Positions 1 through 8,008 are shown, counted from the first letter of the stretch. The stretch is 16,186 nt of DNA from Bacteroidales bacterium UBA4621 (GCA_002387325.1 DGIN01000023.1:1-16186), one strand, 5' to 3'. Notes: a model not told the origin generated them from the letters alone. A program made the numbers and translations.

Positions 1-44
1 AGAAGCCGCGGGAAAGCGGTATAATATAGCCCGAAAGTTACTCT

Positions 45-160
45 TTAACGACGCGGGACGCGTCGTCTCTACACGTTCCAACACGTCTCTACATATTTTC
101 AAATGTCTCCATATGCTCCGACAGGCAAATTGCCGCGGGCGTGGTGCCCGCGTCCCCGGC
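45..160 (-). repeat. Composite palindromic repeat, left copy
   Basis: Read on the minus strand, this is element A (126-160, a 7-bp stem CGCGGGC/GCCCGCG with a 5-nt loop at 134-152), then three 20-bp units (62-121), then element B (48-66, ACGACGC/GCGTCGT around a 5-nt loop). The same order A, 20-mer, B occurs on the plus strand at 16003-16098. Element A shares the 13-mer GCCGGGGACGCGG and a nearby CAATTT with that right copy. It resembles a REP-type dispersed intergenic repeat. No transposase is nearby. Confidence 0.7.
62..121. repeat. 20-bp tandem repeat, three units
   Basis: GTCTCT or GTCTCC recurs at 65, 85 and 105, an exact 20-bp period. Each copy is followed by a purine/pyrimidine-alternating tract and a TTC or CTC. 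The right-hand copy of the composite element has only one equivalent unit, so the copy number looks variable. Confidence 0.7.
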
Positions 161-259
161 GGAAGGGACTTATGGGTAAACGCTTTTGTTTGTGTTTTGC
201 GGTTGTTTATGTTGTTGGTGTTTTCGGTTGTTTATGAATTTATGGAGAGTACTTGGCGG

Positions 260-291
260 TTTGCATATTCCGAAAAAAAGCAGTAACTTTG
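260..291 (+). promoter_or_regulatory. Bacteroidetes-type promoter of parE
   Basis: TTTG at 260-263 is the -33 element and TAACTTTG at 284-291 matches the -7 consensus TAnnTTTG, with a 20-bp spacer. Transcription should begin near 297, giving a leader of about 40 nt before the ATG at 338. Confidence 0.8.
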
Positions 292-328
292 CAAGCGAAT
301 TATAATGGGGCGGTGTTGCCCCGAGCAA

Positions 329-334
329 AGGAGG
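329..334 (+). promoter_or_regulatory. Ribosome binding site fixing the parE start
   Basis: AGGAGG lies 3 nt before the ATG at 338. This favours 338 over the in-frame ATG at 305, which would add 11 residues (rich in Cys, Pro and Arg) with no counterpart in the family and would place the Shine-Dalgarno sequence inside the gene. Confidence 0.7.
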
Positions 335-337
335 ATT

Positions 338-2245
338 ATGGCTTCAGAAGACGAAATCAACTTGAATGCGGCGGAGTATAATGATGACAACATTATACAC
401 TTGGATGATCGTGAGCATATCCGCCGCCGTCCGGGAATGTATATCGGCAAATTGGGTGACGGTTCACATTCGGATGACGGTATTTATGTGCTTATCAAGG
501 AGACTATCGACAACTCGATAGACGAGTTCCGTATGGGTGAGGGCAAGGTGATTGAGGTGACGGTGTCGGGTGGCAGTGTGCGTGTGCGTGATTACGGTCG
601 CGGTATCCCTTTGGGTAAGATGGTAGATGCGGTATCGCTATTGAACACGGGTGGCAAGTACGATACGAAGGCATTTAAGAAATCGGTGGGTTTGAACGGT
701 GTGGGAACGAAAGCGGTGAATGCGTTGTCGATGGATTTCAGTGTGCAGTCGTTCCGGGACGGCAAGACGCGGAAGGCGGTGTTCCACCAGGGGCATTTGG
801 TGAGCGATACCGATGTGGTGGATTATAACGGACCGGAGAAGCGCGGGACGTGTATTGAGTTTACTCCTGACAATTCGCGTGGTCTGTTTGAGAATTACCA
901 GTTCAGGGATGATTATATAGAAGAGATGATGCGCAATTATGCGTATCTGAATACGGGTCTGACTCTGCTATACAACGGCAAGAAATTCAGTTCGAAGAAC
1001 GGTCTGCTAGATTTGCTGACGGAGAATATGACGACGGAGCCTTTGTATCCGATTATTCATCTGAAGGGTGAGGATATAGAGATAGCGATGACGCACACCA
1101 ATCAGTCGGGCGAGGAGTATCATTCGTTTGTAAACGGTCAGCACACGATACAGGGGGGTACTCACCAGGCGGCTTTCAGAGAGGCGATAGGTCGGACGAT
1201 AAAGGAGTTTTTCAACAAGAATATGGATATGGCCGATATCCGTAACGGCGTAGTCGGGGCGATTGCCATCAATGTAGAGGAACCTGTGTTCGAGAGCCAG
1301 ACGAAGGTGAAGTTGGGTTCGAAGGATATGTCGCCCACGGGCGGATTGTCGGTGAACAAGTTTGTGAACGATTTTGTCAAGCAGCAGTTGGACAACTATC
1401 TGCACAAGCACCCGGAAGTGGCAGAGGTGATGTTGCAGAAGATACAAGATTCGGAGAAAGAGCGCAAGGCGATAGCGGGTATCACTAAGGCGGCTCGTGA
1501 GCGTTCGAAGAAGAATCTGCTCAACAATCCGAAGTTGCGTGATTGCCAGGTGCATTTCAATGATACCAAGCCGGTGAAGTCGGCGAAGAATGCGGACGAC
1601 GACCTCAGGCAGGACAGTTGCATTTTCATTACGGAGGGTTTGTCGGCTTCGGGTTCGATTACGAAGAGCCGCGATGTGCGTACGCAGGCGGTGTTCTCTT
1701 TGCGCGGAAAACCGCTTAACTCGTACGGACTGAGCAAGTCGGTAGTGTATGAGAACGAGGAGTTCAACTGTCTGCAGTCGGCACTGAATATAGAGGACGG
1801 TTTGGACGAGTTGCGTTACAACAAGGTGATCATTGCAACGGATGCGGACGTGGACGGTATGCATATCCGGTTGCTGATGCTGACGTTTTTCCTGCAGTTT
1901 TTCCCGGATCTTGTGAAGAAAGGGCATGTGTACATTTTGCAGACGCCGCTTTTCCGCGTAAAGGACAAACAACAGGTGCGGTACTGCTATAGCGAGGAGG
2001 AGCGTCTGCGTGCGATAGAGGAGATAAAGAATCCTGAGATAACACGATTCAAAGGACTGGGAGAGATTTCGCCGGATGAGTTCAAAGGGTTTATAGGCAA
2101 AGAGATGCGTCTTGACCAAGTAACACTCCGCAAGGAGGATGCGGTGGGCGATTTGCTGGCGTACTATATGGGTAAGAACACCGCCGAGCGGCAGAATTTC
2201 ATCATCAATAATCTGGTGATAGAGGAAGACGACGTGGATTTTTAG
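338..2245 (+). CDS. parE: DNA topoisomerase IV subunit B (ParE)
   Basis: ATPase and TOPRIM subunit of the type IIA topoisomerase that decatenates chromosomes and relaxes supercoils; it works with ParC, which is not in this window. The 635-aa protein has the GHKL ATPase domain first (DNSIDEF near residue 58, DYGRGIP near 85, GLNGVGTKAVNALS near 118). The transducer domain follows, then TOPRIM with catalytic Glu433 in ITEG and Asp502/Asp504 in TDADVDG, and the conserved RFKGLGE near 570. Its length and the strings SRDV, TQAVFSLRGKPLNSYG and NKVIIATDADVDGMHIR point to the Bacteroidetes topo IV B form rather than GyrB. Residue 435 is Leu (codon 1640-1642) where the EGDSA motif normally has Asp. 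It is expressed from its own promoter at 260-291. A short-period repeat array starts at the stop codon. Confidence 0.95.
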   Translation: MASEDEINLNAAEYNDDNIIHLDDREHIRRRPGMYIGKLGDGSHSDDGIYVLIKETIDNSIDEFRMGEGKVIEVTVSGGSVRVRDYGRGIPLGKMVDAVSLLNTGGKYDTKAFKKSVGLNGVGTKAVNALSMDFSVQSFRDGKTRKAVFHQGHLVSDTDVVDYNGPEKRGTCIEFTPDNSRGLFENYQFRDDYIEEMMRNYAYLNTGLTLLYNGKKFSSKNGLLDLLTENMTTEPLYPIIHLKGEDIEIAMTHTNQSGEEYHSFVNGQHTIQGGTHQAAFREAIGRTIKEFFNKNMDMADIRNGVVGAIAINVEEPVFESQTKVKLGSKDMSPTGGLSVNKFVNDFVKQQLDNYLHKHPEVAEVMLQKIQDSEKERKAIAGITKAARERSKKNLLNNPKLRDCQVHFNDTKPVKSAKNADDDLRQDSCIFITEGLSASGSITKSRDVRTQAVFSLRGKPLNSYGLSKSVVYENEEFNCLQSALNIEDGLDELRYNKVIIATDADVDGMHIRLLMLTFFLQFFPDLVKKGHVYILQTPLFRVKDKQQVRYCYSEEERLRAIEEIKNPEITRFKGLGEISPDEFKGFIGKEMRLDQVTLRKEDAVGDLLAYYMGKNTAERQNFIINNLVIEEDDVDF

Positions 2246-2352
2246 TTTAGAGTTGAGAGCAGTTGGAAAGTGAAAAGTTTATAGTTTTGCACGTACTACT
2301 CCCAACTTAAAAACACTCTACTGCACTAAACACTCAACATTTAATTCTAAAC
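2245..2352. repeat. Degenerate ~7-bp array, inverted pair, after parE
   Basis: The left arm starts on the last base of the parE stop codon: GTTTAG, AGTTGAG, then AAGTGAA, AAGTTTA, TAGTTTT at 7-bp steps. The right arm holds CACTAAA, CACTCAA, CATTTAA, TTCTAAA, again at 7-bp steps. Read in reverse complement it begins GTTTAGAATT, similar to the left arm. The pair could fold as an imperfect hairpin in the transcript. TAGTTTTG at 2282-2289 looks like a -7 box but lacks a well-spaced -33, so I do not call a promoter. The array ends about 4 bp before the TTG start at 2357. Confidence 0.55.
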
Positions 2353-2356
2353 GAAA

Positions 2357-2767
2357 TTGGAAGCCTTAATTCCCCTTATATTGTTTGTTTTGCTGGGCAT
2401 CGGGATATTGATTGCCTTTGAGGTGCGTGTCCGCAAGGATGCGAAGGCGGGCAGGACGCCCGAGCCCGGCACCGATGGCGAGTGCTGCGGTCAGCATTTG
2501 GTTTGCGAGCGCGAGACACTCTTGCAGACCAACGCCAAGGCAGAGTACTACGATGATGAGGAGTTGGACGCATTGTCGGGTATTCCTGCCGATGAATACA
2601 CCCCCGCCCAGTGCAAACAGATAGAAGATGTATTCGATACACTGCAAGAGAAAGATGTAGCGGGCTGGGTGCGTAGTCTGCAACTGCGCAATATAGAACT
2701 GCCCGCCGAGGTGCGCGAAGAAGCCTTGCTGATAGTGCGCGAGAGAAGAAAAGCGGCAAAACAGTAG
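2357..2767 (+). CDS. Conserved small membrane-anchored protein, unknown function
   Basis: The 136-aa protein starts with TTG; no in-frame ATG precedes the hydrophobic segment. Residues 4-22 form one transmembrane helix, followed by a basic stretch (RVRKDAKAGR), so the rest should be cytoplasmic. Next comes a Cys/His cluster CCGQHLVC (C43, C44, H47, C50) that could bind metal, an acidic helical part (YYDDEELDAL), and WVRSLQLRNIELP before a charged C-terminal helix. I recall similar proteins across Bacteroidales, sometimes labelled phospholipase, but I see no lipase catalytic motif and would not use that name. It may be read from the parE promoter. The next gene has its own promoter. Confidence 0.75.
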   Translation: MEALIPLILFVLLGIGILIAFEVRVRKDAKAGRTPEPGTDGECCGQHLVCERETLLQTNAKAEYYDDEELDALSGIPADEYTPAQCKQIEDVFDTLQEKDVAGWVRSLQLRNIELPAEVREEALLIVRERRKAAKQ

Positions 2768-2868
2768 TGCCAAGTTTGGAATTTGCAGATTTTTTCTTTC
2801 TATAATACCAGCCGCATTGTAAAATAGTCCAAAAAGATAGAAGAAATTTTCAAAATAAGCATATTCTA

Positions 2869-2899
2869 TTGTGCGAACAGGACGAAAAGGGTACTTTTG
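2869..2899 (+). promoter_or_regulatory. Promoter of the GH2 glycosidase gene
   Basis: TTG at 2869-2871, a 20-bp spacer, and TACTTTTG at 2892-2899 (TAnnTTTG) form a standard Bacteroidetes promoter. Transcription should start near 2905. This rules out translation from the in-frame TTG at 2869, which is the -33 element itself. Confidence 0.8.
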
Positions 2900-2922
2900 C
2901 AAAAAATCTATTTAGCAGAAGT

Positions 2923-5262
2923 ATGACTATGAAAAAGATATATCTTGTCTTATTCGGTTTGTGTTTGTCAGTAGGCGTTTCTCTTCCGGTGCATAGTGCG
3001 CAGTTGTGGCACACAAGCGGTATGCGTAGCGAGTGCGTGCTTTTTGAGCGACACACATGGAACGCTGCGGATGCCGTGGACGAAGAACCGGGTTACAGCC
3101 GTCGCTGCTATGTCTATACCGATTCGGTGTTTATTCCCGAAGCGTTGGAAGGCAAGTGCTTTACCCTCTCTTGCGGGGCTGCCAATCAAGAGGCGTGGGT
3201 GTATGTGAATGGTGATTCTGCCGGTTACCACGCCGGCGGATATACCGCTTTTGCGTTTGATGTTACCCGTTTCTGCCGTGTCGGACAAAGGAACGATGTG
3301 CGTATTGTGGTAAGCAACGAGTACAACGAGAATATACCGCCCCTATCGGCTGACTTTACATTTTTCGGCGGGTTGTACCGCGATGTGGTGCTGACTGCGA
3401 GTTCGCCGTTGCATTTTGCTACCACGCACTTTGCTACCCGCGGGGTGTATGTATCCACTCCGTCTGTCTCACAAGAGAAAGCCACTGTGCAGATTGAAGC
3501 CTTGGCAGAGGGGAAAGGCAGAATGGAGTTCGTTGTCAGCGGACACGGTTGTAGCAAGACTATCCGAGCATCGATAAAACATGGCAAGGCAATGGCAGAA
3601 CTGACCATTCCTGCACCGGCGTTGTGGACACCCGATACACCTAATCTCTATACGGTGGTGTGCCGTCTGTATGACAAGCGCGGGCGGCTGCAAGACGAGG
3701 TGACAGAGCATTTCGGCTTGCGGTGGTACGGGTTTGGCGAGGACGGTATGTTCTACCTCAATGGGGTGAAAACCAAACTTATCGGCACCAGCCGTCATCA
3801 GTGCTACAAAGGTCTGGGCAATGCACTGCTCGATTCGCTGCAACGCAAAGATATTGAACTTATCAAGGCTATGGGCGCGAACTTCCTGCGTGTGGCGCAC
3901 TATCCGCAGGGAGAGTATATTATGCACCTGTGCGACAGTATCGGTTTGCTCTGCTCTGTGGAGATTCCGCTGGTCAATGCCATTACCGAGAGCGAGGCTT
4001 TTGCACAGCGTTGCGAGGATATGCTTGACGAGATGGTATGGCAGAACCGCAACCACCCGTCGGTGGTGCTGTGGGCGTATGGCAACGAGATACTGCTCCG
4101 CCCGCCGTTCAAAAACGATACTGCCCGCCATAATATCTATTGCGAGCATGCTGCGGCTCTCTGCCGTCGGCTCAATGCGCATCTCCATGTGTTAGACCCC
4201 GCCCGACCGACAATGATTGTTCTGCACGATAATTTCAAGGAGTACAATAAATATGGTTTTCCTCTGGCTGCCGATGTGGTGGGACTGAATATCTACAGTG
4301 GTTGGTATTCGGGTATCTTCTCCGGCTTGGATAGAACCATAGAGCGTGTGCATACGGCTTTGCCTGGCAAACCGCTGTTGCTTACCGAGTTCGGCGCCGA
4401 CTGCGATCCGCGTATCCGTACCGCTTTCCCTGAGCGGTTCGACTACTCGATGGATTACGCTCTGCTTTTCCATAAGCATTATCTGCCATTTATTCTGAAT
4501 TGCGATTACCTTGCGGGCGGTATGGTTTGGAACTACAACGATTTCCATTCCGAGGCGCGTCTTGGGGCATTGCCGCACTACAACTGCAAAGGACTGGTTA
4601 CTTCCGACCGCCAGCGTAAACTGACCTATTTCTATTATCAGTCTGTGCTGCGCAAGGACAGTGTCGGACTGCATGCGAAAGATACATTGCAGCAGATGTT
4701 ACGCCTGCCGCAAGCGACGTCTATGCCGTTGCGTGTCAATATGGGCAGCCGCTGTTTCTTTACGGACGATAGTGCGCATATCTGGCAGCCCGAGCAGGCG
4801 TACCAAGAGGGTGGCTGGGGCTACGTAGGCGGGGAACCGTTTACCAAGAAAACCAAGTACGGGCAACTGCCTTCTGCCGATGTGGATATACTCGGTACTG
4901 ACCAAGACCCGCTTTATCAGACTGCCCGTGTAGGGATAGAGGCGTTCCGTGCCGATGTACCTGCGGGCAAATACAAAGTAGTGCTGCATCTGGCGGAGTT
5001 GGAGAGCGAAGAGCAGGAGCAGATGTCGGTTTACAACCTTGGCAACGAGGCAATAGATACGGGCTTCCGCGGAAGGGAAATGATGGTGCAAGTACAAGAT
5101 ACCGACCCCGTTACGGTCAACCTCACCCGCCAATACGGCAGATACCGTGCTGCGGAACTGCACTACACGGTGGAGGTCGAGGGCAACGAGGGTATACATA
5201 TTACTTTCCGTCCCATTAAAGGCGAGACTATCCTCAATGCCGTAGAGATAGTCAATTTGTAA
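2923..5262 (+). CDS. Secreted GH2 glycosidase with malectin-like domain
   Basis: Predicted exo-acting glycoside hydrolase of family 2 (beta-galactosidase/beta-glucuronidase/beta-mannosidase superfamily), 779 aa. A signal peptide (MKKIYLV..., hydrophobic core, cleavage likely after VHSA) sends it to the periplasm or outer surface. Next comes the N-terminal jelly-roll (VYVNG, HAGGYTAFAFDVT), then an Ig-like domain ending LWTPDTPNLY, and the TIM barrel from about residue 275. Catalytic residues are visible: acid/base Glu389 in WAYGNE and nucleophile Glu489 in LLLTEFGAD. The last ~170 residues (from about VDILGTDQDPLYQT to FRPIKGETILNAVEI) look like a malectin/carbohydrate-binding domain. The start is the first ATG after the predicted transcription start; 2929 is an equally good choice. 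The substrate cannot be read from sequence. It converges on a sensor/regulator gene, consistent with a small carbohydrate-use unit, but no SusC/SusD pair is present. Confidence 0.9.
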   Translation: MTMKKIYLVLFGLCLSVGVSLPVHSAQLWHTSGMRSECVLFERHTWNAADAVDEEPGYSRRCYVYTDSVFIPEALEGKCFTLSCGAANQEAWVYVNGDSAGYHAGGYTAFAFDVTRFCRVGQRNDVRIVVSNEYNENIPPLSADFTFFGGLYRDVVLTASSPLHFATTHFATRGVYVSTPSVSQEKATVQIEALAEGKGRMEFVVSGHGCSKTIRASIKHGKAMAELTIPAPALWTPDTPNLYTVVCRLYDKRGRLQDEVTEHFGLRWYGFGEDGMFYLNGVKTKLIGTSRHQCYKGLGNALLDSLQRKDIELIKAMGANFLRVAHYPQGEYIMHLCDSIGLLCSVEIPLVNAITESEAFAQRCEDMLDEMVWQNRNHPSVVLWAYGNEILLRPPFKNDTARHNIYCEHAAALCRRLNAHLHVLDPARPTMIVLHDNFKEYNKYGFPLAADVVGLNIYSGWYSGIFSGLDRTIERVHTALPGKPLLLTEFGADCDPRIRTAFPERFDYSMDYALLFHKHYLPFILNCDYLAGGMVWNYNDFHSEARLGALPHYNCKGLVTSDRQRKLTYFYYQSVLRKDSVGLHAKDTLQQMLRLPQATSMPLRVNMGSRCFFTDDSAHIWQPEQAYQEGGWGYVGGEPFTKKTKYGQLPSADVDILGTDQDPLYQTARVGIEAFRADVPAGKYKVVLHLAELESEEQEQMSVYNLGNEAIDTGFRGREMMVQVQDTDPVTVNLTRQYGRYRAAELHYTVEVEGNEGIHITFRPIKGETILNAVEIVNL

Positions 5263-5324
5263 ATGTGTAAATTAGCAAATTTGTAAATTAACGGAGCATA
5301 TACTCATTTACAAATTTACAAATT
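5254..5324. repeat. 8-bp tandem arrays in inverted pair; likely bidirectional terminator
   Basis: GTAAAT/GCAAAT recurs at 5259, 5267, 5275 and 5283 (period 8). On the other side ATTTACAA is repeated at 5306 and 5314. The 11-mer AATTTGTAAAT occurs at 5254 and 5278, and inverted at 5306-5316 and 5314-5324. A 12-bp perfect stem, 5277-5288 with 5306-5317, closes a 17-nt loop. The stop codons of both convergent genes (5260-5262 and 5316-5318) lie inside the array, so both proteins end in Asn-Leu encoded by the repeat. Confidence 0.8.
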
Positions 5325-7988
5325 CTTGCGATATGCACTCGGCGTCATACCGTAGCGTTTGCTGAAACAGCGGATAAAGTAACTCGGGGTGTTGTAACCT
5401 GTTAGGTAGGCTATTTCGGCAATAGATTTCTCTGGTGCGTCTTTTAGCAGGGTAGCGGCGCGTTGCAGGCGCATTTCGGCTATCAGTTCGTTGGGTGTTT
5501 TCCCCGTTGCGTCTTGTAGTTTGGTGTATAGTCCTGTGCGGCTCATACACATTTCCTGTGCTAATCTGTTAATATCAAAATCCGCGTCATCGAGGTGTGC
5601 CTCGATGATGTTCTGTACTTGTGTGGCAAACAGGAAACGTTCGTTTTGCAGCCGCTCGCGCATCTGGCGCAACTGCTCGTTTTTCTTTGCCAACTGTGCT
5701 TCCTGTTCGGCTATTCGGGCTTTCGTCTTGCGCAAAGCACGTTGCAGAATGTATCCGCCAATTGCCAGTACTGCGCAGACAATCAGGGTGATAAATAATG
5801 TTTTTGCCCACCATGTCTCGTACCAATGTGGTTCTACAATGATGTGTAGCCGATAGGTGTCGCCTATGTTATCTTGCAGCAGGAAGTCATATTCTCCGGG
5901 TGTCAAGTTGGTATAGGTGGTGCTCTGTGCGGCGGTGGCAGGGAGGCGGTTGGTGTCAAACCCGTCCAATCGGTAATAGAGTTGAGGGCGCAGTATGTTG
6001 CTGTACGATGAACTGCCGAATCGGATTGTCAGCACGTTCTCGTTAGGCTGCAGATACAGCGTGTCCAATACGGGCAGCCCTTGCGTAATCTGCCGCACAT
6101 TGCCATCGCTGTTGCGGATGGTGATACCTACGGGGAATATATGTACCGATTCGCCCGGTGTCATTACGTCTTTTAGGCAGAAACGGCACATTCCGTCAAT
6201 CCCGCCTACATAAACCATCCCTTGTGGGGTGGCATAGAGACTTTGCTCGGTGAGTATCTCAAGGGGAAAGCCCGTTTTGCCGGTCAGATAGCGCACGTCT
6301 GTGAAATCGGCAGACACTATGGTCAGACCCACCGAGGTGGCGATGATGTAGTACTCGGGTGTGGTTACTATGTCAATCACGCTGCGGCTGTCTAAGCAGG
6401 CATTGAGTTCGGCAAAAGGTTGCCAAACGCCTGCTTCCGGATTAAAGCGCAGAATGCCATCTATTGTCCCTGCTAATAGGTGTCCTTCGGTGTCGTTGCT
6501 GAATACATGGACGGGTTTCGGTATCGTATAGGCAGTGAGTCGGCGGGTGGGGATATGATAGGCGTAGGTCAAGTGCTGACGGGCAAACCATAGTATGGAG
6601 TCTTGCCGCCAGAGGTGCGCCAACTCGCCCGAGATATTGACTGAATCCAACACGGAAAACCCGCCCGTGCTCCGCCGCATCAGTCCGATACCGCGCTCCG
6701 TGGAGAAAAAAAGTGTATCTCCGTATGCGACTATTTCGCGCACGCGGTTATCGGGCAGACAGCCCTCTTCTGCGGTGTAGATGCACAGCCGTTGGGTGCG
6801 GGTGTCCATCGTGATGAGTCCGCCTTGGTGTGTACCCATATAGAGCAAGTGCCGTTGCTCGTCCAACAGGAGCGATTTGATCGCCGGTTGGGGTGTGGAT
6901 GCATCTATGCGGATTTGTTCTATTGTGCCATTGGGGTGCAGTACGTTCAGCCCTCCGCCGTTCGTGGCAATGTAGATAGTGCCGAGGCTGTCGGAGACCA
7001 TAGCGTTCACAATCGGATAACTGAGCGACTTCGATTGTCCTTTGCCCGTACTATAATAGGTGTAGATTGCGTGTCGTGGATTATACAGGTCAATCGCCCC
7101 GAAGAAACTGCCAATCCATAGTGTCCCCTGTTCATCGCAAGTGATAGCCCTGACGGAGAAGGGGTAATCATCGGGCATCCCTTGAGAGAATGGCTTGGGG
7201 TGCATATCAACGGCATCTATGCACATCAGTCCGCTGTAGGTACCAACCCAGTAGTTGCCTTCGTGGTCTTCAGCGATAGTACGCACGTCGCTACCGGCAA
7301 TGATCTGTTGCCGGTAGCCCGTCGGACGCAGACACCATAGTCCGTCTGTGCGCGAGCATAGCCAGAGGTTCTGACGGCTGTCGCGGAAGATCTGTACTAC
7401 AGAGGGTATGGCTATATGCTGCAACAGACGCCCGGCGGTGTTGTACAGCGATACCCCCTCACGGTTGCTGACAATGATCTGCTCTGCCGACTCATAGATA
7501 GCCATAGGGCGCGGAATAAAAAAGAGCGGACTGAGGGTCGTGCCGTTGTAGGCAAACAGTGTATCGCGTGCGGCTATCAGGAAGCGTCCGCGTCCGTACA
7601 CAACGGCTTGTACACCGGCGGAGTCTATTACCGAGAGCCGCTCCGTGCGCAAGTCGAGCCGCAGGACGCTGCTTCCGCTGCGGAAAAGCAGATTGCCGTG
7701 GCGGTCGCCGCATACGGTATGGATATAATTGTTGCGTATAAGCGGGTTTTCCGTCTCGTCGCCGCGAAAGATACGGCAGTCGTTGCCGGCTATGCAGTTC
7801 AAGCCGTCCCGTGTGGCGACCCACATACGTCCGTACTCATCTTGGTAGAAGGCGTTGATACTATAGTGCGACAATCCGTCTTCCACGCCGAAGTGTTCCA
7901 TCGACATTGGGCTGGCATACATTAGGAGAGACACTACGGACAAAAATGCAATGATTAGAACCCTTTTTATAGCAAAATCGTACAACAT
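5316..7988 (-). CDS. Membrane sensor/AraC regulator, HTCS-like without kinase or receiver
   Basis: A predicted inner-membrane one-component regulator of 890 aa. Order of parts: signal peptide or N-terminal helix (residues 1-25); a periplasmic beta-propeller of Reg_prop repeats (about 30-610) with units such as GRMWVATRDGL, GNYWVGTYSGL, GTLWIGSFFGA and GTIYIATNGGGL; a Y_Y_Y domain (about 620-725, YYRLDGFD, NLTPGEYDFLLQD); a transmembrane helix (about 728-748); a charged coiled coil (about 750-790); and a C-terminal AraC/HTH_18 domain with two helix-turn-helices (LAQEMCMSRTGLYTKL and SIAEIAYLTGYNTPSYF). Hybrid two-component regulators of this phylum place HisKA, HATPase and receiver domains between membrane helix and HTH; here only a coiled coil remains, so no phosphorelay is possible. 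The start is residue 18 of a longer TTG-initiated reading, because that TTG (8037-8039) is the -33 promoter element. It likely controls the convergent GH2 gene, but no operator is visible. Confidence 0.9.
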   Translation of the reverse strand: MLYDFAIKRVLIIAFLSVVSLLMYASPMSMEHFGVEDGLSHYSINAFYQDEYGRMWVATRDGLNCIAGNDCRIFRGDETENPLIRNNYIHTVCGDRHGNLLFRSGSSVLRLDLRTERLSVIDSAGVQAVVYGRGRFLIAARDTLFAYNGTTLSPLFFIPRPMAIYESAEQIIVSNREGVSLYNTAGRLLQHIAIPSVVQIFRDSRQNLWLCSRTDGLWCLRPTGYRQQIIAGSDVRTIAEDHEGNYWVGTYSGLMCIDAVDMHPKPFSQGMPDDYPFSVRAITCDEQGTLWIGSFFGAIDLYNPRHAIYTYYSTGKGQSKSLSYPIVNAMVSDSLGTIYIATNGGGLNVLHPNGTIEQIRIDASTPQPAIKSLLLDEQRHLLYMGTHQGGLITMDTRTQRLCIYTAEEGCLPDNRVREIVAYGDTLFFSTERGIGLMRRSTGGFSVLDSVNISGELAHLWRQDSILWFARQHLTYAYHIPTRRLTAYTIPKPVHVFSNDTEGHLLAGTIDGILRFNPEAGVWQPFAELNACLDSRSVIDIVTTPEYYIIATSVGLTIVSADFTDVRYLTGKTGFPLEILTEQSLYATPQGMVYVGGIDGMCRFCLKDVMTPGESVHIFPVGITIRNSDGNVRQITQGLPVLDTLYLQPNENVLTIRFGSSSYSNILRPQLYYRLDGFDTNRLPATAAQSTTYTNLTPGEYDFLLQDNIGDTYRLHIIVEPHWYETWWAKTLFITLIVCAVLAIGGYILQRALRKTKARIAEQEAQLAKKNEQLRQMRERLQNERFLFATQVQNIIEAHLDDADFDINRLAQEMCMSRTGLYTKLQDATGKTPNELIAEMRLQRAATLLKDAPEKSIAEIAYLTGYNTPSYFIRCFSKRYGMTPSAYRKNL

Positions 7989-8008
7989 TTTATAATCGTT
8001 TTGATATG

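Larger units (their letters stand above)
1..259. other. Non-coding, repeat-rich left flank
   Basis: I see no convincing coding sequence here. The stretch holds a small palindrome at 48-66, three 20-bp tandem units at 62-121, a second palindrome at 134-152, and a T/G-rich part at 180-240. In that last part the 12-mer CGGTTGTTTATG occurs twice, at 200-211 and 225-236. The parE promoter begins at 260. The end of any upstream gene lies outside the window. Confidence 0.7.

Noticed and set aside
62..121. CRISPR array
   Set aside because: Only three diverged 20-bp units without spacers between them, and no cas genes.
1007..2119. Long open frame antisense to parE (370 codons)
   Set aside because: It lies wholly opposite conserved parE motifs, is rich in Arg/Leu/His as expected of a shadow frame, and has no promoter or recognisable domain.
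2282..2289. Promoter for the 136-aa protein (TAGTTTTG)
   Set aside because: The -7 match lies within a repeat array and the nearest TTGs give spacers of 16 or 26 bp rather than 20.
2869..2922. TTG start at 2869 for the GH2 protein
   Set aside because: That TTG is the -33 promoter element, and the added residues precede the signal peptide. The same reasoning removes the TTG starts at 8039 and 15899.
3469..4188. Open frame antisense to the GH2 gene
   Set aside because: It overlaps the GH2 catalytic domain on the other strand and shows no family motifs.
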